Assembly: GCF_014642875.1 (NCBI RefSeq)
Contig: NZ_BMJC01000002.1
Span: forward strand, 186,001-250,000
Source of the DNA: Puia dinghuensis
Lineage (GTDB): Bacteria > Bacteroidota > Bacteroidia > Chitinophagales > Chitinophagaceae
Length of the DNA stretch: 64,000 nt
Direction: 5' to 3'
Position numbers and translations under genes: made by a program
Shown here: piece by piece, positions 42,868 to 51,778 of the stretch
Layout: every line of letters begins with the position of its first letter
Numbering within the stretch: the first letter of the stretch is position 1
Notes under the pieces: model-generated
What the model saw: the letters and a program-made list of their open reading frames with translations, nothing else
What the model was told of the DNA's origin: nothing
Database searches by the model: none

Positions 42868-42890
42868 CGTTTTTCATTACCTTTACCCCT

Positions 42891-43295
42891 ATGATCAAGA
42901 AATTCCTCCTCCCCGCCACACTCCTCCTTCTGGCCGCCTGCAACAACTCGCAATCCTTTAAAAAAGCCGAAGACGCCCAGGACGCCGGCCGCGAATTCAT
43001 CCGCGCTTCCCTCGACGGCAACTACGAAAAAGCATCCTTCTACCTTTACCCCGATTCCACCAACAAAATGATGTTCGCCAAGTGGAAAAAGGACTACGAC
43101 AACATGAACCCCAATGAGAAGCAGAAGTACAAGGACGCCGATATCCTTGTCTTCGATAGCCACCCGGTGAACGACTCCGTTGCCAGCTTCACCTATGCCA
43201 ACTCCTATAAGAAAGACACTACCACCATTCGCATTATGCGCGTCAACGGCGACTGGCTCGTCGATCTCAAGGAGATTCTCAACAACCGGCACTAA
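42891..43295 (+). CDS. Small lipoprotein, DUF4878/NTF2-like
   Basis: A 134-residue lipoprotein: signal MIKKFLLPATLLLLAACNN with lipobox LAAC (Cys 17). The mature part (FKKAEDAQDAGREFIRASLD, NYEKASFYLYPDSTNKMMFA, DTTTIRIMRVNGDWLVDLKE) has the helix-helix-sheet pattern of NTF2-like DUF4878 domains, in which a final strand GDWLVDL is typical. Its role is unknown. A near-consensus -7 box TACCTTTA lies about ten bases upstream, and it is separated from phoH by a terminator, so it is transcribed alone. Confidence 0.75.
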   Translation: MIKKFLLPATLLLLAACNNSQSFKKAEDAQDAGREFIRASLDGNYEKASFYLYPDSTNKMMFAKWKKDYDNMNPNEKQKYKDADILVFDSHPVNDSVASFTYANSYKKDTTTIRIMRVNGDWLVDLKEILNNRH

Positions 43296-43371
43296 GCCCC
43301 ACCGGCTCACTCCCATGCGCCTCCGCAGCCGCCTCTGCCAAATGAAATTTTATCCGTCCGCCGGGATACAA

Positions 43372-43379
43372 TAAATTTG
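43372..43379 (+). promoter_or_regulatory. -7 promoter box for ppa
   Basis: TAAATTTG matches TAnnTTTG, 26 bases upstream of the pyrophosphatase ATG. Confidence 0.5.
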
Positions 43380-43405
43380 TTCAACTTAATCGCTATAGAC
43401 AACTT

Positions 43406-43951
43406 ATGATGACAGTCTCACACCCCTGGCACGGAGTGCCGGTCGGAAAAAATGCCCCCAGGGTCGTCAATGCAATCATCGAGATCCCACAGGGCTCCCG
43501 CGCAAAATACGAGATCGACAAGGACAGTGGCTTGCTCAAACTGGACAGGGTCATCTACTCTTCCTTCTACTACCCTGTCAACTATGGCTTTATCCCCCAA
43601 ACCTATGGCGACGATAAGGATCCCCTGGACATCCTCGTCATCACCTCCCTTCCTGTACAGGCCCTCTGCCTCATGGAAGCAAAGGTCATGGGCGTCATGC
43701 AGATGGTCGACAGCGGCGATGCAGACGACAAGATCATCGCCGTCGCAGCAAACGATCCCAGTGTCAACCACTACAACAACCTCGAAGAATTGCCCAAACA
43801 CTTCTTTGAAGAACTGCGCCACTTCTTCGAAGAATATAAGAAACTGGAGAACAAAACGGTGGTCGTGGAAGAGTTCGGCGATAAATCGACAGCCCTCAAG
43901 GTCATCGGAGACGCCGCAAAATTGTACAACGACACCTTCCGGAAGCAATAA
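43406..43951 (+). CDS. ppa: Inorganic pyrophosphatase (family I)
   Basis: A 181-residue soluble pyrophosphatase that hydrolyses PPi to phosphate and pulls biosynthetic reactions forward. The metal site motif is [13 protein letters not shown] (DxDPxD), preceded by [13 protein letters not shown] with the conserved Lys/Glu and [16 protein letters not shown]. The length suits the family I hexameric type. ATG 43406 is followed directly by a second ATG. A half-size TauE gene follows 14 bases later, likely on the same message. Confidence 0.95.
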   Translation: MMTVSHPWHGVPVGKNAPRVVNAIIEIPQGSRAKYEIDKDSGLLKLDRVIYSSFYYPVNYGFIPQTYGDDKDPLDILVITSLPVQALCLMEAKVMGVMQMVDSGDADDKIIAVAANDPSVNHYNNLEELPKHFFEELRHFFEEYKKLENKTVVVEEFGDKSTALKVIGDAAKLYNDTFRKQ

Positions 43952-43965
43952 CCCACACTTGCCAT

Positions 43966-44337
43966 ATGTCTATTCAAACGATCATCATACTGGTGGCAGT
44001 AGGCCTGCTTGCAGGCATCCTCAGCGGCCTCGTAGGCATTGGCGGCGGCGTCATCATCGTCCCCGCCCTTGTCTTCCTGCTCGGATTCAACCAGCACGAA
44101 GCTCAGGGTACCTCTCTCGGCATCCTGCTGCTGCCCGCTGGCATCTTCGCGGTACTAAACTACTACCAGAAAGGCTATATCGACATAAAAGTAGTCCTGC
44201 TGCTGTTTGTGGGATTTCTCGTCGGTGGCTGGCTGGGAAGCAAACTCTCCCTCAGCCTGTCCGAGACCATGCTCAAAAAGGTCTTCGCCATCGCCCTGAT
44301 TCTCATCGCCGTGAAAGCACTATTTTTCGAGAAGTAA
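43966..44337 (+). CDS. TauE/SafE family exporter, half-size
   Basis: A 123-residue membrane protein with four helices and the single TauE signature AGILSGLVGIGGGVIIVPAL followed by AQGTSLGILLLPAG. Full-length TauE/SafE proteins have about 250 residues and two such halves; this one contains only one, so it would need to dimerise. Half-size members of the family are known. The substrate (sulfite, sulfonates or others) is unknown. It follows ppa by 14 bases and its last 18 bases overlap the end of the convergent NlpC/P60 gene. Confidence 0.85.
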   Translation: MSIQTIIILVAVGLLAGILSGLVGIGGGVIIVPALVFLLGFNQHEAQGTSLGILLLPAGIFAVLNYYQKGYIDIKVVLLLFVGFLVGGWLGSKLSLSLSETMLKKVFAIALILIAVKALFFEK

Positions 44338-45099
44338 CCTGCGGATGGTCCGCAGATGATGCGTACGCTGATGGTCCTCCGACCGGACAATACCCATATT
44401 GTCGATCTTATCGATCCTCACCTTCCCTGATGCATGGATAATCTCATAGGCGTTTAATAAAATGCCTACATGCGTGATGTTCCCCGCTTCATTGTCAAAG
44501 AAAGCAAGATCACCCGTCCTCGTCTCTTCCAGGAAACCAACCCCCTCCCCCTGCGTCGCCTGCTGATGCGCATCCCGCAACACCGGTACCCCGAGAAACT
44601 TATATACCGTCTGGACAAATCCGCTGCAGTCAAAACCAAATACGGATTTCCCGCCCCACAGATAGGGGATATTCAGAAATTTATACGTCAGCTGACGGAT
44701 GGCCTTCGCATCATGGGTCGAGCTGTCGGGCTCCCAGATCTTCCCCTTATAATGAACGGTGTTCTTACGCCAAAGCGCACGGCCATTTTTCATCGCCGTA
44801 AGATGGCTGCCCATGGGCACCATCATCGGATGCCCATTGTATTCCAGCGCAGTCACCCAGTCCGGGATCAACGGGGCTATCCCGGTCTCAAATTCGTTCT
44901 CGTCTATTTCCGTCAAGTGGGAATCGGTACACCAGCCTTCATAACCATCAAAAGTGGCTCGGATGCGGCACCATTGGTCCTTGGTTTGCTCCAATATCTC
45001 GCAACACTCGCCAAAGATCAGTTGGCTAACCATTTCTGTCCGGTGTGAAGGTTCTGCCCTCAGCGGGCTTACGGGGACGCAACAAATTGCTCTGATCAT
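44320..45099 (-). CDS. NlpC/P60 (C40) peptidoglycan endopeptidase with SH3-like N-terminus
   Basis: About 259 residues. An N-terminal bacterial SH3-like part (PLRAEPSHRTEMVSQLIFGE, DGYEGWCTDSHLTEI) precedes an NlpC/P60 domain with catalytic Cys in FGFDCSGFVQTVYKFLG and the His in GNITHVGILLNAYEIIHAS. This layout matches gamma-D-glutamyl-L-diamino acid endopeptidases (YkfC/dipeptidyl-peptidase VI) that trim muropeptides in the cytoplasm during recycling. No signal peptide is present with the ATG at 45099, consistent with that. The upstream AT-rich 200 bases are shared with the divergent sigma factor. Confidence 0.88.
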   Translation of the reverse strand: MIRAICCVPVSPLRAEPSHRTEMVSQLIFGECCEILEQTKDQWCRIRATFDGYEGWCTDSHLTEIDENEFETGIAPLIPDWVTALEYNGHPMMVPMGSHLTAMKNGRALWRKNTVHYKGKIWEPDSSTHDAKAIRQLTYKFLNIPYLWGGKSVFGFDCSGFVQTVYKFLGVPVLRDAHQQATQGEGVGFLEETRTGDLAFFDNEAGNITHVGILLNAYEIIHASGKVRIDKIDNMGIVRSEDHQRTHHLRTIRRLLLEK

Positions 45100-45299
45100 A
45101 CGGTAAATTAAATAAGGTTTTGCCGACTGCAAAATTTTATGCGTTAAGATCAATTCAGTACTTAAAACATAAAAATTTAATGCAAACTTTACAGCATTTA
45201 TGCAATTTTGAGACCTTTGCATCTTAGTTATGGTTAAACCCCTATAAACCCCCTGAAAGAACCCATTTACCACCTGTGAGAAAAGACCCATTCGACCAT

Positions 45300-45854
45300 A
45301 TGACCGACCAGGAGTTGCTGGCGCGCTATTACAGCGACCACAACACCGAATGGCTGGGACACCTCCTGCAACGTTACACCCTCCTGCTTCTCGGGGTATG
45401 CATGAAATACATCCGGAATGAAGAAGAAGCCCGGGACTGCGTCCAGCAGATCTTCGTAAAGGTGATAACCGAATTATCCAAATACCGGGTAGAATACTTC
45501 AAATCCTGGATCTACACCATCGCCCGAAACCACTGCCTGATGAAATTGCGCGATCAGCACGGCCGGCAGACACAGCTCTCCGACTCCCTGCTATCCGCCT
45601 GGGACGAAGAACCCGGCAAGAACAGGCATTGGGAAAAAGAACAGCTGCTCCAATGGATGAGCCAGGCCCTTGAAGAATTGGGAAATGAGCAAAAACTCTG
45701 TGTAACTTTGTTCTACCTGGAGAAAAGGACCTACCAGGAGATTGCGTCCGCCACCGGTTATACGTTAATGCAGGTGAAGAGTTATATCCAAAACGGCAAG
45801 CGAAATCTCAAACTGTCCATCGAAAAAAAGGCCCGGGAGGGCATTCAGAAATAA
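45300..45854 (+). CDS. ECF-type RNA polymerase sigma factor
   Basis: A 184-residue sigma70-family ECF factor. Region 2 is visible as LLQRYTLLLLGVCMKYIRNE then EARDCVQQIFVKV and FKSWIYTIARNHCLMKLRD; region 4 as LEELGNEQKLCVTLFYLEKR then TYQEIASATGYTLMQVKSYI. The region 4 HTH recognises the -35 element. ATG 45300 is used; a GTG eight codons upstream is possible. A small single-helix membrane protein gene follows after seven bases and is probably its anti-sigma factor. The AT-rich promoter region contains repeated ATGCAA/TTTATGC motifs. Confidence 0.9.
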   Translation: MTDQELLARYYSDHNTEWLGHLLQRYTLLLLGVCMKYIRNEEEARDCVQQIFVKVITELSKYRVEYFKSWIYTIARNHCLMKLRDQHGRQTQLSDSLLSAWDEEPGKNRHWEKEQLLQWMSQALEELGNEQKLCVTLFYLEKRTYQEIASATGYTLMQVKSYIQNGKRNLKLSIEKKAREGIQK

Positions 45855-45861
45855 ATGGGAA

Positions 45862-46224
45862 ATGAATAAGGACTTGCTCAACATATTATCCAATAGCAAC
45901 AAGGATATCGACAATCAACTGTTGATGGACTACCTCAGCGGCAAACTCTCCGACGAGGCCCGGCATGAGGTCGAGCGGTCCATGGCTGACAATGAATTCC
46001 TCAACGATGCGGTAGAAGGGCTCCAGCAGATCGGCGACAAAAAGAACATGCAGGCCTATGTGGACGAACTCAACGCGGCCATGCAAAAAACCCTTGCTAA
46101 AAAGAAAAGCCGCCGGCTCAAACGCCGCCTCAAGGAAGAACCCTGGCCCCTCGTCGCCATCGCCATCGTCATCAGCCTCTGTATCCTTGGTTACATTGTC
46201 ATCCGCAGCCTCCTTCACCATTAG
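45862..46224 (+). CDS. Putative anti-sigma factor, single transmembrane helix
   Basis: A 120-residue protein with a soluble helical N-terminus (DNQLLMDYLSGKLSDEARHE then VERSMADNEFLNDAVEGLQQ), a very basic stretch (KKKSRRLKRRLKEE) and one C-terminal transmembrane helix (WPLVAIAIVISLCILGYIVI). The N-terminal pattern (LLxxYLxGxLSxxExxxVExxL) is that of zinc-less anti-sigma domains of Bacteroidota FecR-type or ECF partners. It follows the sigma gene by seven bases. A terminator shared with the convergent next gene follows directly. Confidence 0.75.
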   Translation: MNKDLLNILSNSNKDIDNQLLMDYLSGKLSDEARHEVERSMADNEFLNDAVEGLQQIGDKKNMQAYVDELNAAMQKTLAKKKSRRLKRRLKEEPWPLVAIAIVISLCILGYIVIRSLLHH

Positions 46225-46226
46225 CC

Positions 46227-46259
46227 ATATCCCCCATAGCCTTCGGCCATGGGGGATAT
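46227..46259. terminator. Bidirectional terminator between convergent genes
   Basis: ATATCCCCCAT (46227-46237) pairs with ATGGGGGATAT (46249-46259), with further pairing of GCC/GGC around a TTCG loop. It serves the anti-sigma gene on the plus strand and the membrane protein gene at 46266 on the minus strand. Confidence 0.75.
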
Positions 46260-46265
46260 CTTATA

Positions 46266-46856
46266 CTAATGAACCAACAGGATGATCACCAGTAGCACCC
46301 CGGCGCCGATCCACGCCCACTTCACCCGGTTCTGCTTCTTGCCGTCGTCGATGAGGTAAGCGATCAACACCCCGATGAGGAACAGGAACAATCCCAATGC
46401 AAAGCCGCCAATATGAAAACCGGTCTCTCCATTCATATCCTGGTTCGCCAGCATCGCCAGCCGCTTGTCGCTCAGCGTCCCATCCGCATTGATGGAATGA
46501 CGCAGCTTCCTTTGAGCTAATTTGAACTCCACCCGGCGCAGCAGGCTCATTTTCTTGCCGGTCATCTTCTCCATGTCGGCAACATTCATATCGGCCAGTT
46601 CCTGCAGGTTGACGGATTTCCCGCTACTGCCCAACGGAATGATGATATCGGTCGCTTTCAACCGCGCAGGCGAAGCAGCGGTTACAGCAGGCGCAACCAC
46701 CGGAGCTGCAGCAACAATCTCCCCGGCCGGGGCAGCGACGACAGCAGATGCGGGCGTTTCGGCCCGCCGGGCGCCAGGTGCGACGATCGAAGAAGAAGCT
46801 TGACAAACAGAAATGGCCATGACAATGGCAAGAGTAAGCGTAGAGACTCTTTTCAT
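46266..46856 (-). CDS. Membrane protein with signal peptide and Ala-rich linker
   Basis: A 196-residue protein: signal peptide MKRVSTLTLAIVMAISVCQA, an Ala/Pro/Val-rich linker (residues 25-65), a short region (LGSSGKSVNLQELADMNVAD, MEKMTGKKMSLLRRVEFKLA) and two C-terminal transmembrane helices (FHIGGFALGLFLFLIGVLIA and WAWIGAGVLLVIILLVH). Proteins of this layout, with DUF6370/YqaE-like double helices at the end, recur in Bacteroidota but I know no function. ATG 46856 is chosen because it starts the signal peptide. It is convergent with the sigma/anti-sigma pair. Confidence 0.7.
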   Translation of the reverse strand: MKRVSTLTLAIVMAISVCQASSSIVAPGARRAETPASAVVAAPAGEIVAAAPVVAPAVTAASPARLKATDIIIPLGSSGKSVNLQELADMNVADMEKMTGKKMSLLRRVEFKLAQRKLRHSINADGTLSDKRLAMLANQDMNGETGFHIGGFALGLFLFLIGVLIAYLIDDGKKQNRVKWAWIGAGVLLVIILLVH

Positions 46857-47007
46857 AATTGGAAGTCTTTGGATTTGAAACAAAAAAATTTACCGTTACC
46901 AATATAGGCAAATTTCTTCGCTGTCCTAAATTCTGCAGGGAAGCCCCGGCATTTTTTACTGACATTCCCCCAAATTGTCTATATTCGGCTAATTTTTAGT
47001 TGCTTAT

Positions 47008-48828
47008 ATGGAGAAGATCTTCGTCCTCTTGTCCCTGACCCTCTGCCTGCAGCCGGCCTTCGCCCAACGTGTCAGTTATATCGTGTCCTTTCCCAATCTT
47101 GCGCATCATGAAGCCCAGGTAGAACTCATCGTCAGCGACGTTACCAGTCGCACCGCCGTATTCCGCATGAGCCGGTCCTCTCCCGGTCGCTATGCCACCC
47201 ATGAATTCGGGAAAAATATCTACGATGTCAAGGCCTTCGACCAATCCGGCAAACCGCTCACCGTAAACCGCACCGATGGCGACGTCTACGAAGTTTCCCG
47301 CCACACCGGATACATCCGTGTCCAATATACGCTCTATGGGAATTATGCCGACGGTACATACGTAGGTCTCGACCCCACCGACATCCACTTCAATATGCCG
47401 GGTGCCTTTCTTTGGATGAAAGGCGCGGAGAACATCCCCATCACTATTCATTTTAATGTCCCGCCGGAATGGCATTGGACCGTCGCCACCCAACTGCAAC
47501 CCACCGGCGACAGCCTCACCTTCCTGGCCCGCAACTTTCAATACTTCATGGATTGCCCGACAAAGATCGGCGCCCTGCACTATCGCAACTGGACGGTAAA
47601 GAACCCCGACGGCAAGACCTATGCTTTCCGCATCGCCCTCGACGGCGGCGCCGATGACTCCACGTTCACCACGTTTAGCGAAAAAGTACAAAAGGTTGTA
47701 CATCAGGCCCAGGCCGTATTCGGCGAAACGCCCGCCTACGACTATGGCAACTACACCTTCCTGGCCAGCATCAACCCGTATGTGCATGGTGACGGCATGG
47801 AACACCGCAATTCCACCATGATCAGTATCCCCATCGTCTTCCACGGCGACGACCACCTGCTTGGTGTCTTTGCCCACGAGTTCTTCCACTGCTGGAATGT
47901 CAAACGCATCCGGCCCAGGACCCTCGAACCCTTCAACTTCGAGAAGAGTGATATGAGTTACGAACTCTGGTTTGCCGAAGGATTTACCCAATATTATGGT
48001 GAACTGCTTGTCCAACGGGCCGGATTTACAAAGGATACCGACTATGTCAAACATACCCTCGCCGCTCTCATCAATCTCAAGATGAATGCTCCCGGCGCCC
48101 GCTACTATTCCCCCGTTCAGGCCAGCGAACAAGCCGTCTTCACGGATGCCGGCGTTTCCATAGACAAGACCAACTTCCCCAACATCTTCGCCTCCTATTA
48201 TCCCTATGGCGGAGCCATTGCCCTGGCGCTCGATCTCGAATTACGCAGCCGGTTCAACAAGACCCTCGATGATTATATGACGGCCGCCTGGAAGAAATTC
48301 GGCAAACCCGAGATCCCCTATACCGTGTCAGGACTTCGTGACGTGCTCGCCAGCGTCACGGGTGATAAGAAGTTTGCCGACGAATACTTCGAGAAGTATA
48401 TTTATGGCCACGAACCCATCGACTACAATCCCCTCCTGGCGCCGGCAGGCTTCCTCTTGAAGAAGACAGAGGCAGGCCGGGCATGGATCGGCAGCACCCG
48501 TTCATTCTCCGAGAAAGAAGGACTCATCATCGAAGCGGGTACCCTGCGGGGCACGCCGGTCTATGAAGCCGGTCTCGATATAGACGATAAGATCCTGGCC
48601 ATCGACAACCAGGATACCCGCACCGTCGGTGACCTCAATTCCATTCTCGGAAAACTCCATCCCGGTGCATCGGTTAGTATCCGGTACCTCCATCGCGGCG
48701 AGGAAAAGAAAGGTACTATCACCGTCCAGGAGAATCCTGTCGTGTCGGTGGAAACCTTCGAACAGGCCGGGCAGCCCGTCACTCCCGCTATCCAGCAGTT
48801 CCGCAAGAGCTGGCTCGGTTCAAAATAA
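47008..48828 (+). CDS. M61 family aminopeptidase with PDZ domain
   Basis: A 606-residue secreted M61 (glycyl aminopeptidase-like) metallopeptidase. Signal peptide MEKIFVLLSLTLCLQPAFAQ; an N-terminal beta domain; the thermolysin-like catalytic part with zinc motif FAHEFFHCWNVKRIRP (HExxH) near residue 290, and the downstream Glu in LWFAEGFTQYYGEL. A C-terminal PDZ domain (about residues 500-590, GTPVYEAGLDIDDKILAID) probably captures substrate ends. It likely works in the periplasm trimming peptides. A near-consensus -7 box (TATATTCG) lies about 30 bases upstream. Confidence 0.92.
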   Translation: MEKIFVLLSLTLCLQPAFAQRVSYIVSFPNLAHHEAQVELIVSDVTSRTAVFRMSRSSPGRYATHEFGKNIYDVKAFDQSGKPLTVNRTDGDVYEVSRHTGYIRVQYTLYGNYADGTYVGLDPTDIHFNMPGAFLWMKGAENIPITIHFNVPPEWHWTVATQLQPTGDSLTFLARNFQYFMDCPTKIGALHYRNWTVKNPDGKTYAFRIALDGGADDSTFTTFSEKVQKVVHQAQAVFGETPAYDYGNYTFLASINPYVHGDGMEHRNSTMISIPIVFHGDDHLLGVFAHEFFHCWNVKRIRPRTLEPFNFEKSDMSYELWFAEGFTQYYGELLVQRAGFTKDTDYVKHTLAALINLKMNAPGARYYSPVQASEQAVFTDAGVSIDKTNFPNIFASYYPYGGAIALALDLELRSRFNKTLDDYMTAAWKKFGKPEIPYTVSGLRDVLASVTGDKKFADEYFEKYIYGHEPIDYNPLLAPAGFLLKKTEAGRAWIGSTRSFSEKEGLIIEAGTLRGTPVYEAGLDIDDKILAIDNQDTRTVGDLNSILGKLHPGASVSIRYLHRGEEKKGTITVQENPVVSVETFEQAGQPVTPAIQQFRKSWLGSK

Positions 48829-48870
48829 CCGAGCCGCAATTGATGATCCGATATGCCATAAATCATTCCC

Positions 48871-49296
48871 ATGATACGACGCGCCATACCCGCTGACGCC
48901 CCCGGGATCAGCCGCCTCCTCACACAGTTGGAATACCCTGGTACCGAACGTTTCATCACCACCCGCCTGGCCACCCTGCTCGCCCACCCCGACGAAGTCT
49001 TCCTCGTATGGGCCGAACCCGCCAACCACATCCTCGCCTTCCTCTCCCTCCACTTCATCCCCCAGATAGCACTGGAAGGTGACTTCGCCCGCATCAGCTA
49101 CTTCGCCGTCGACGAATCCGCCCGAAGCCTGGGCATCGGCCAGCAACTGGAAGCCGAAGCCACCCGCCTGGCAAAAGAAAGAGGATGCGCGCTATTGGAA
49201 GTACACTGCCATACCCGCCGCACCCGGGCCCATGCCTTCTACCACCGGCAAGGCTATGAAGAATCCCCTAAATACTTGATTAAAAAGCTATCCTAA
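48871..49296 (+). CDS. GNAT family N-acetyltransferase
   Basis: A 141-residue GNAT protein: IRRAIPADAPGISRLLTQLE at the N-terminus, the acyl-CoA motif (YFAVDESARSLGIGQQLEAE, matching the Q/RxxGxG/A pattern as RSLGIG) and LEVHCHTRRTRAHAFYHRQG near the C-terminus. The final RAHAFYHRQGYEE is the classic motif B. The substrate cannot be predicted. It follows the M61 peptidase gene by 42 bases and may share its transcript. The downstream 140 bases hold two clear inverted repeats. Confidence 0.85.
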   Translation: MIRRAIPADAPGISRLLTQLEYPGTERFITTRLATLLAHPDEVFLVWAEPANHILAFLSLHFIPQIALEGDFARISYFAVDESARSLGIGQQLEAEATRLAKERGCALLEVHCHTRRTRAHAFYHRQGYEESPKYLIKKLS

Positions 49297-49298
49297 TG

Positions 49299-49384
49299 GT
49301 CAGCGCTGCGGCGTTGGGCTAAATCTACGCCTCGCGCTGACGCCGCTAATGTCTGGCCTTCGGCCCAAGAACCGTCGGTTCTTG
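49299..49384. repeat. Two inverted repeats in the GNAT-DoxX gap
   Basis: GTCAGCGC (49299-49306) with GCGCTGAC (49334-49341), and CAAGAACC-GTC-GGTTCTTG (49366-49384). Both are perfect 8-bp stems. The second may end transcription or protect the mRNA; neither has a T run. Confidence 0.5.
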
Positions 49385-49439
49385 AGGGGCATTGCATTTG
49401 CAATCATAGTAATGTAACTTCGTATATAAATTAATTACT

Positions 49440-49904
49440 ATGACTACATTGCAACAAATACGTGATTGGGGTACCGTCCATCATCCGCGATGGTTGGTCA
49501 TTGTCCGCGTCATAGTGGGACTATTTCTTTTTGCAAAAGGAATCACCTTCATGCGGGATTCAACCCTCATCGACCAGCTTCTTTACGGCCGTGCATCCCT
49601 GGCCGAAGACCAGATCCATTGGCTGCCCATCCTCATCACCTGTGCCAATCTGCTGACAGGATTGTTCCTCATCGTCGGTCTCTGGACTCGCTTCGTAGCG
49701 ATGCTGCAACTGCCGATCCTCATCGGCGCCATCATCTTCCTCAATACGCAAAGGGGCGGACCCGCATCAGATTCCGAGCTGATCCTGGCCGTTATAACCC
49801 TGCTGCTGGTAGTCTTCTTCCTCATCGAAGGCGGCGGACCGCTTTCCCTCGACGGCTACTTCAAAAAGAACCGTGGACACGGGCAGGGCCGCAATCTGCC
49901 GTAA
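49440..49904 (+). CDS. DoxX family membrane protein
   Basis: A 154-residue protein with four transmembrane helices (WLVIVRVIVGLFLFAKGITF, LPILITCANLLTGLFLIVGL, FVAMLQLPILIGAIIFL, LILAVITLLLVVFFLI). The family mark RxxxGxxFxxxG and GLFLIVGLWTRFVAMLQLPI is that of DoxX, a quinone-reacting or unknown-function membrane family. The short Gly/His-rich tail follows the last helix. A TTG-N20-TAACTTCG promoter-like pair lies just upstream. It is convergent with the lipoprotein gene, four bases apart. Confidence 0.85.
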   Translation: MTTLQQIRDWGTVHHPRWLVIVRVIVGLFLFAKGITFMRDSTLIDQLLYGRASLAEDQIHWLPILITCANLLTGLFLIVGLWTRFVAMLQLPILIGAIIFLNTQRGGPASDSELILAVITLLLVVFFLIEGGGPLSLDGYFKKNRGHGQGRNLP

Positions 49905-49908
49905 ATAT

Positions 49909-51003
49909 TTACTGATACTGGATATAGATTGGAGACGGCTTCAATGCCAGCACCTGCTTGGGTGTCATCATCGAAGTGGCCGCGAATTTCACCTTCGCGA
50001 GGGTCTTGACATCGTTCTTATAAAACAGCTTAAATCCGGTGAATTGAACAGGTTGGGCCCATTCATAATTCCTATAGGTATCCATTTTTAGCTGCTGAGG
50101 CCCCCATCCATCCATATCCATAACGATCTGTACATCAGGGCGCGTGCGTATCTGCTTGTAGTTGGTGATCATTTTCTGCGTCCAGCGGTGCACGATGAAA
50201 ACCTTGGGCGGCAAGTTGTGGGCTTTCACCAGTTTTGTCAGATAATCCGAACAAAAATTGACATCCGCAGCATCGAAAGTGCCGACGTTTTTACCCACCC
50301 TCATTCCGCGTTTCATGGCGAATTCCGCGTCGATCCCCAAATGAACATTGGGCATAGAGAGATATTTCTCCAGGAGGGGTATCTCCGATTGTACATTCGA
50401 AAAGCCCACCTGTACATCCAGAAAAACGATGGCATTGATCCTTGCTGCCATGTGCAGCACTGAGTCTATCTGTTTGAAGGGCATACGTGCCCGGTATTTT
50501 CCATCTTTTCCCGCACTCCCCTGAGCCGTTACGGCGATATAATGCAGCGCCGGCATCACCGGGATGCTGGTATCGGCCTCCTGCCATTTCTTTAGCTCAA
50601 CCTTCAGGCGCCGCAACATCTCGTCGGGTGGATACTCACCCAGCACGCCCATTCTCTTCGAATACAGGTTGCCATAATAGGCTACTATCCGATGAAAAGG
50701 CAGCACAGCCCCCGCATTGGGATACACCGTCTTTACCGGCCACCGCCCCGAAGAATCCCCATTCGCCAGACGATGAATTATCTTGTTGTACAAGGCCGTA
50801 TCCAGCGGCCCCTCCGCGACTGCCGGCGCCGGAGCAACCGTATCCTGCGCAACAGCAGCCTTGGCCGCCGGTTTTGTAGTATCAACCTTCCCGGCTTTTG
50901 CCGAACTGCCGTTACTACACCCACTAAGCACGATCAGCCCACAGACGCCCACTACACAAGCCGCCCGCAATGCTTTATAAGAATTACCAGAGTTTGTTCC
51001 CAT
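49909..51003 (-). CDS. Lipoprotein of unknown function, possible TIM-barrel domain
   Basis: A 364-residue lipoprotein: signal with lipobox VLSGC (Cys near residue 29), an Ala/Pro/Thr-rich linker to residue 70, then a folded domain with alternating strands and helices (VYPNAGAVLPFHRIVAYYGN, PVMPALHYIAVTAQG, AIVFLDVQVGFSNVQSE, VHLGIDAEFAMKRGM, PDVQIVMDMDGWGPQQ). The order of strands ending in acidic residues suggests a TIM-barrel glycosidase-like fold, but no catalytic family was recognised. A consensus -7 box lies 34-41 bases upstream. It is convergent with the DoxX gene. Confidence 0.65.
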   Translation of the reverse strand: MGTNSGNSYKALRAACVVGVCGLIVLSGCSNGSSAKAGKVDTTKPAAKAAVAQDTVAPAPAVAEGPLDTALYNKIIHRLANGDSSGRWPVKTVYPNAGAVLPFHRIVAYYGNLYSKRMGVLGEYPPDEMLRRLKVELKKWQEADTSIPVMPALHYIAVTAQGSAGKDGKYRARMPFKQIDSVLHMAARINAIVFLDVQVGFSNVQSEIPLLEKYLSMPNVHLGIDAEFAMKRGMRVGKNVGTFDAADVNFCSDYLTKLVKAHNLPPKVFIVHRWTQKMITNYKQIRTRPDVQIVMDMDGWGPQQLKMDTYRNYEWAQPVQFTGFKLFYKNDVKTLAKVKFAATSMMTPKQVLALKPSPIYIQYQ

Positions 51004-51037
51004 TATTTTACCAGCCCCGCTGTAATTTAATTCGGGG

Positions 51038-51045
51038 CAAATTTA
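51038..51045 (-). promoter_or_regulatory. -7 promoter box for the lipoprotein gene at 49909
   Basis: On the minus strand this is TAAATTTG, a full match to TAnnTTTG, 34 bases before the ATG. Confidence 0.45.
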
Positions 51046-51118
51046 ACGGAAAACGAACCCCTCAGCCTTTTATTTTATAACACTTTCTTAAAAAATGTGG
51101 ACAACTCGCCCACAAGTT

Positions 51119-51607
51119 TTACTTGGCCCCTACGATCGGACACCAGTAAACCTCATTCGTCGTATCCAGCATAATTTCAGGATTGACCCCCGAAGCCGCA
51201 GCCAATACTTCATTATCACTGAACAACTGACGTGGCGTGAATCCCGGATTAAATACCACCTGCACCTCTCTCCAAAGTGGATTAAAATGATCTGTCTGTA
51301 TGGCATCTATCACACTAATGAATGGCTGGTTATTGGGCAACCCATTATCCGATCGATAAATGTGATTGATACTCTTGTTGTGTGCGATCAGGCTTGCCTC
51401 GCCAGTAGACGAAAATTCAACAAAATGGATCTTTAAAAGCATGGAATCATAATAGGCCGGTATTGCGCTTTCAGCCCCCATGCTGTCCCTTTGTACGGCG
51501 GTTCGCGTTGAATTGGTCTTTGATCCGGTTTGCGTTACCATTCCTGTTTTGCTACACGAAGCAAATAGTAGCACGACGGCGGGAACAATCGTCATTACCT
51601 TTTTCAT
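51119..51607 (-). CDS. Small lipoprotein of unknown function
   Basis: A 162-residue lipoprotein with signal MKKVMTIVPAVVLLFASCSK and lipobox FASC (Cys 18). The mature part shows VHFVEFSSTGEASLIAHNKS-like strands (KIHFVEFSSTGEASLIAHNK) and ends in NEVYWCPIVGAK. No family recognised. ATG 51607 is chosen because it begins the signal; the frame runs further upstream without sense. It is followed on the minus strand by the larger lipoprotein gene 115 bases away. The 212-base gap upstream, before the tRNA-like gene, holds only that gene's promoter and an inverted repeat ATTAGTC/GACTAAT (51766-51793). Confidence 0.65.
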   Translation of the reverse strand: MKKVMTIVPAVVLLFASCSKTGMVTQTGSKTNSTRTAVQRDSMGAESAIPAYYDSMLLKIHFVEFSSTGEASLIAHNKSINHIYRSDNGLPNNQPFISVIDAIQTDHFNPLWREVQVVFNPGFTPRQLFSDNEVLAAASGVNPEIMLDTTNEVYWCPIVGAK

Positions 51608-51778
51608 AATCAACGTTTTTAGATGGTTAAACAATCGATTGTGCGAGAGTGGCTGGTGGAAGCTAATGGAAGTGCCTCGCGGGAAGTTCTTTCCGGCTGG
51701 ATAAGTGAGATCCTTTAATGCAAACGGCAGCCTTTGTGCCATGGTTGCCCGCCATAAAAAAAAATATTAGTCCACTAA

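Noticed and set aside
46996-48132. A 378-codon open frame antisense to the M61 peptidase
   Set aside because: Shadow of a gene with HExxH motif, signal peptide and PDZ domain.
49310-49330. GTTGGGC string resembling an integron attC core
   Set aside because: Only one half-site matches by chance; no integrase or second core site is present.
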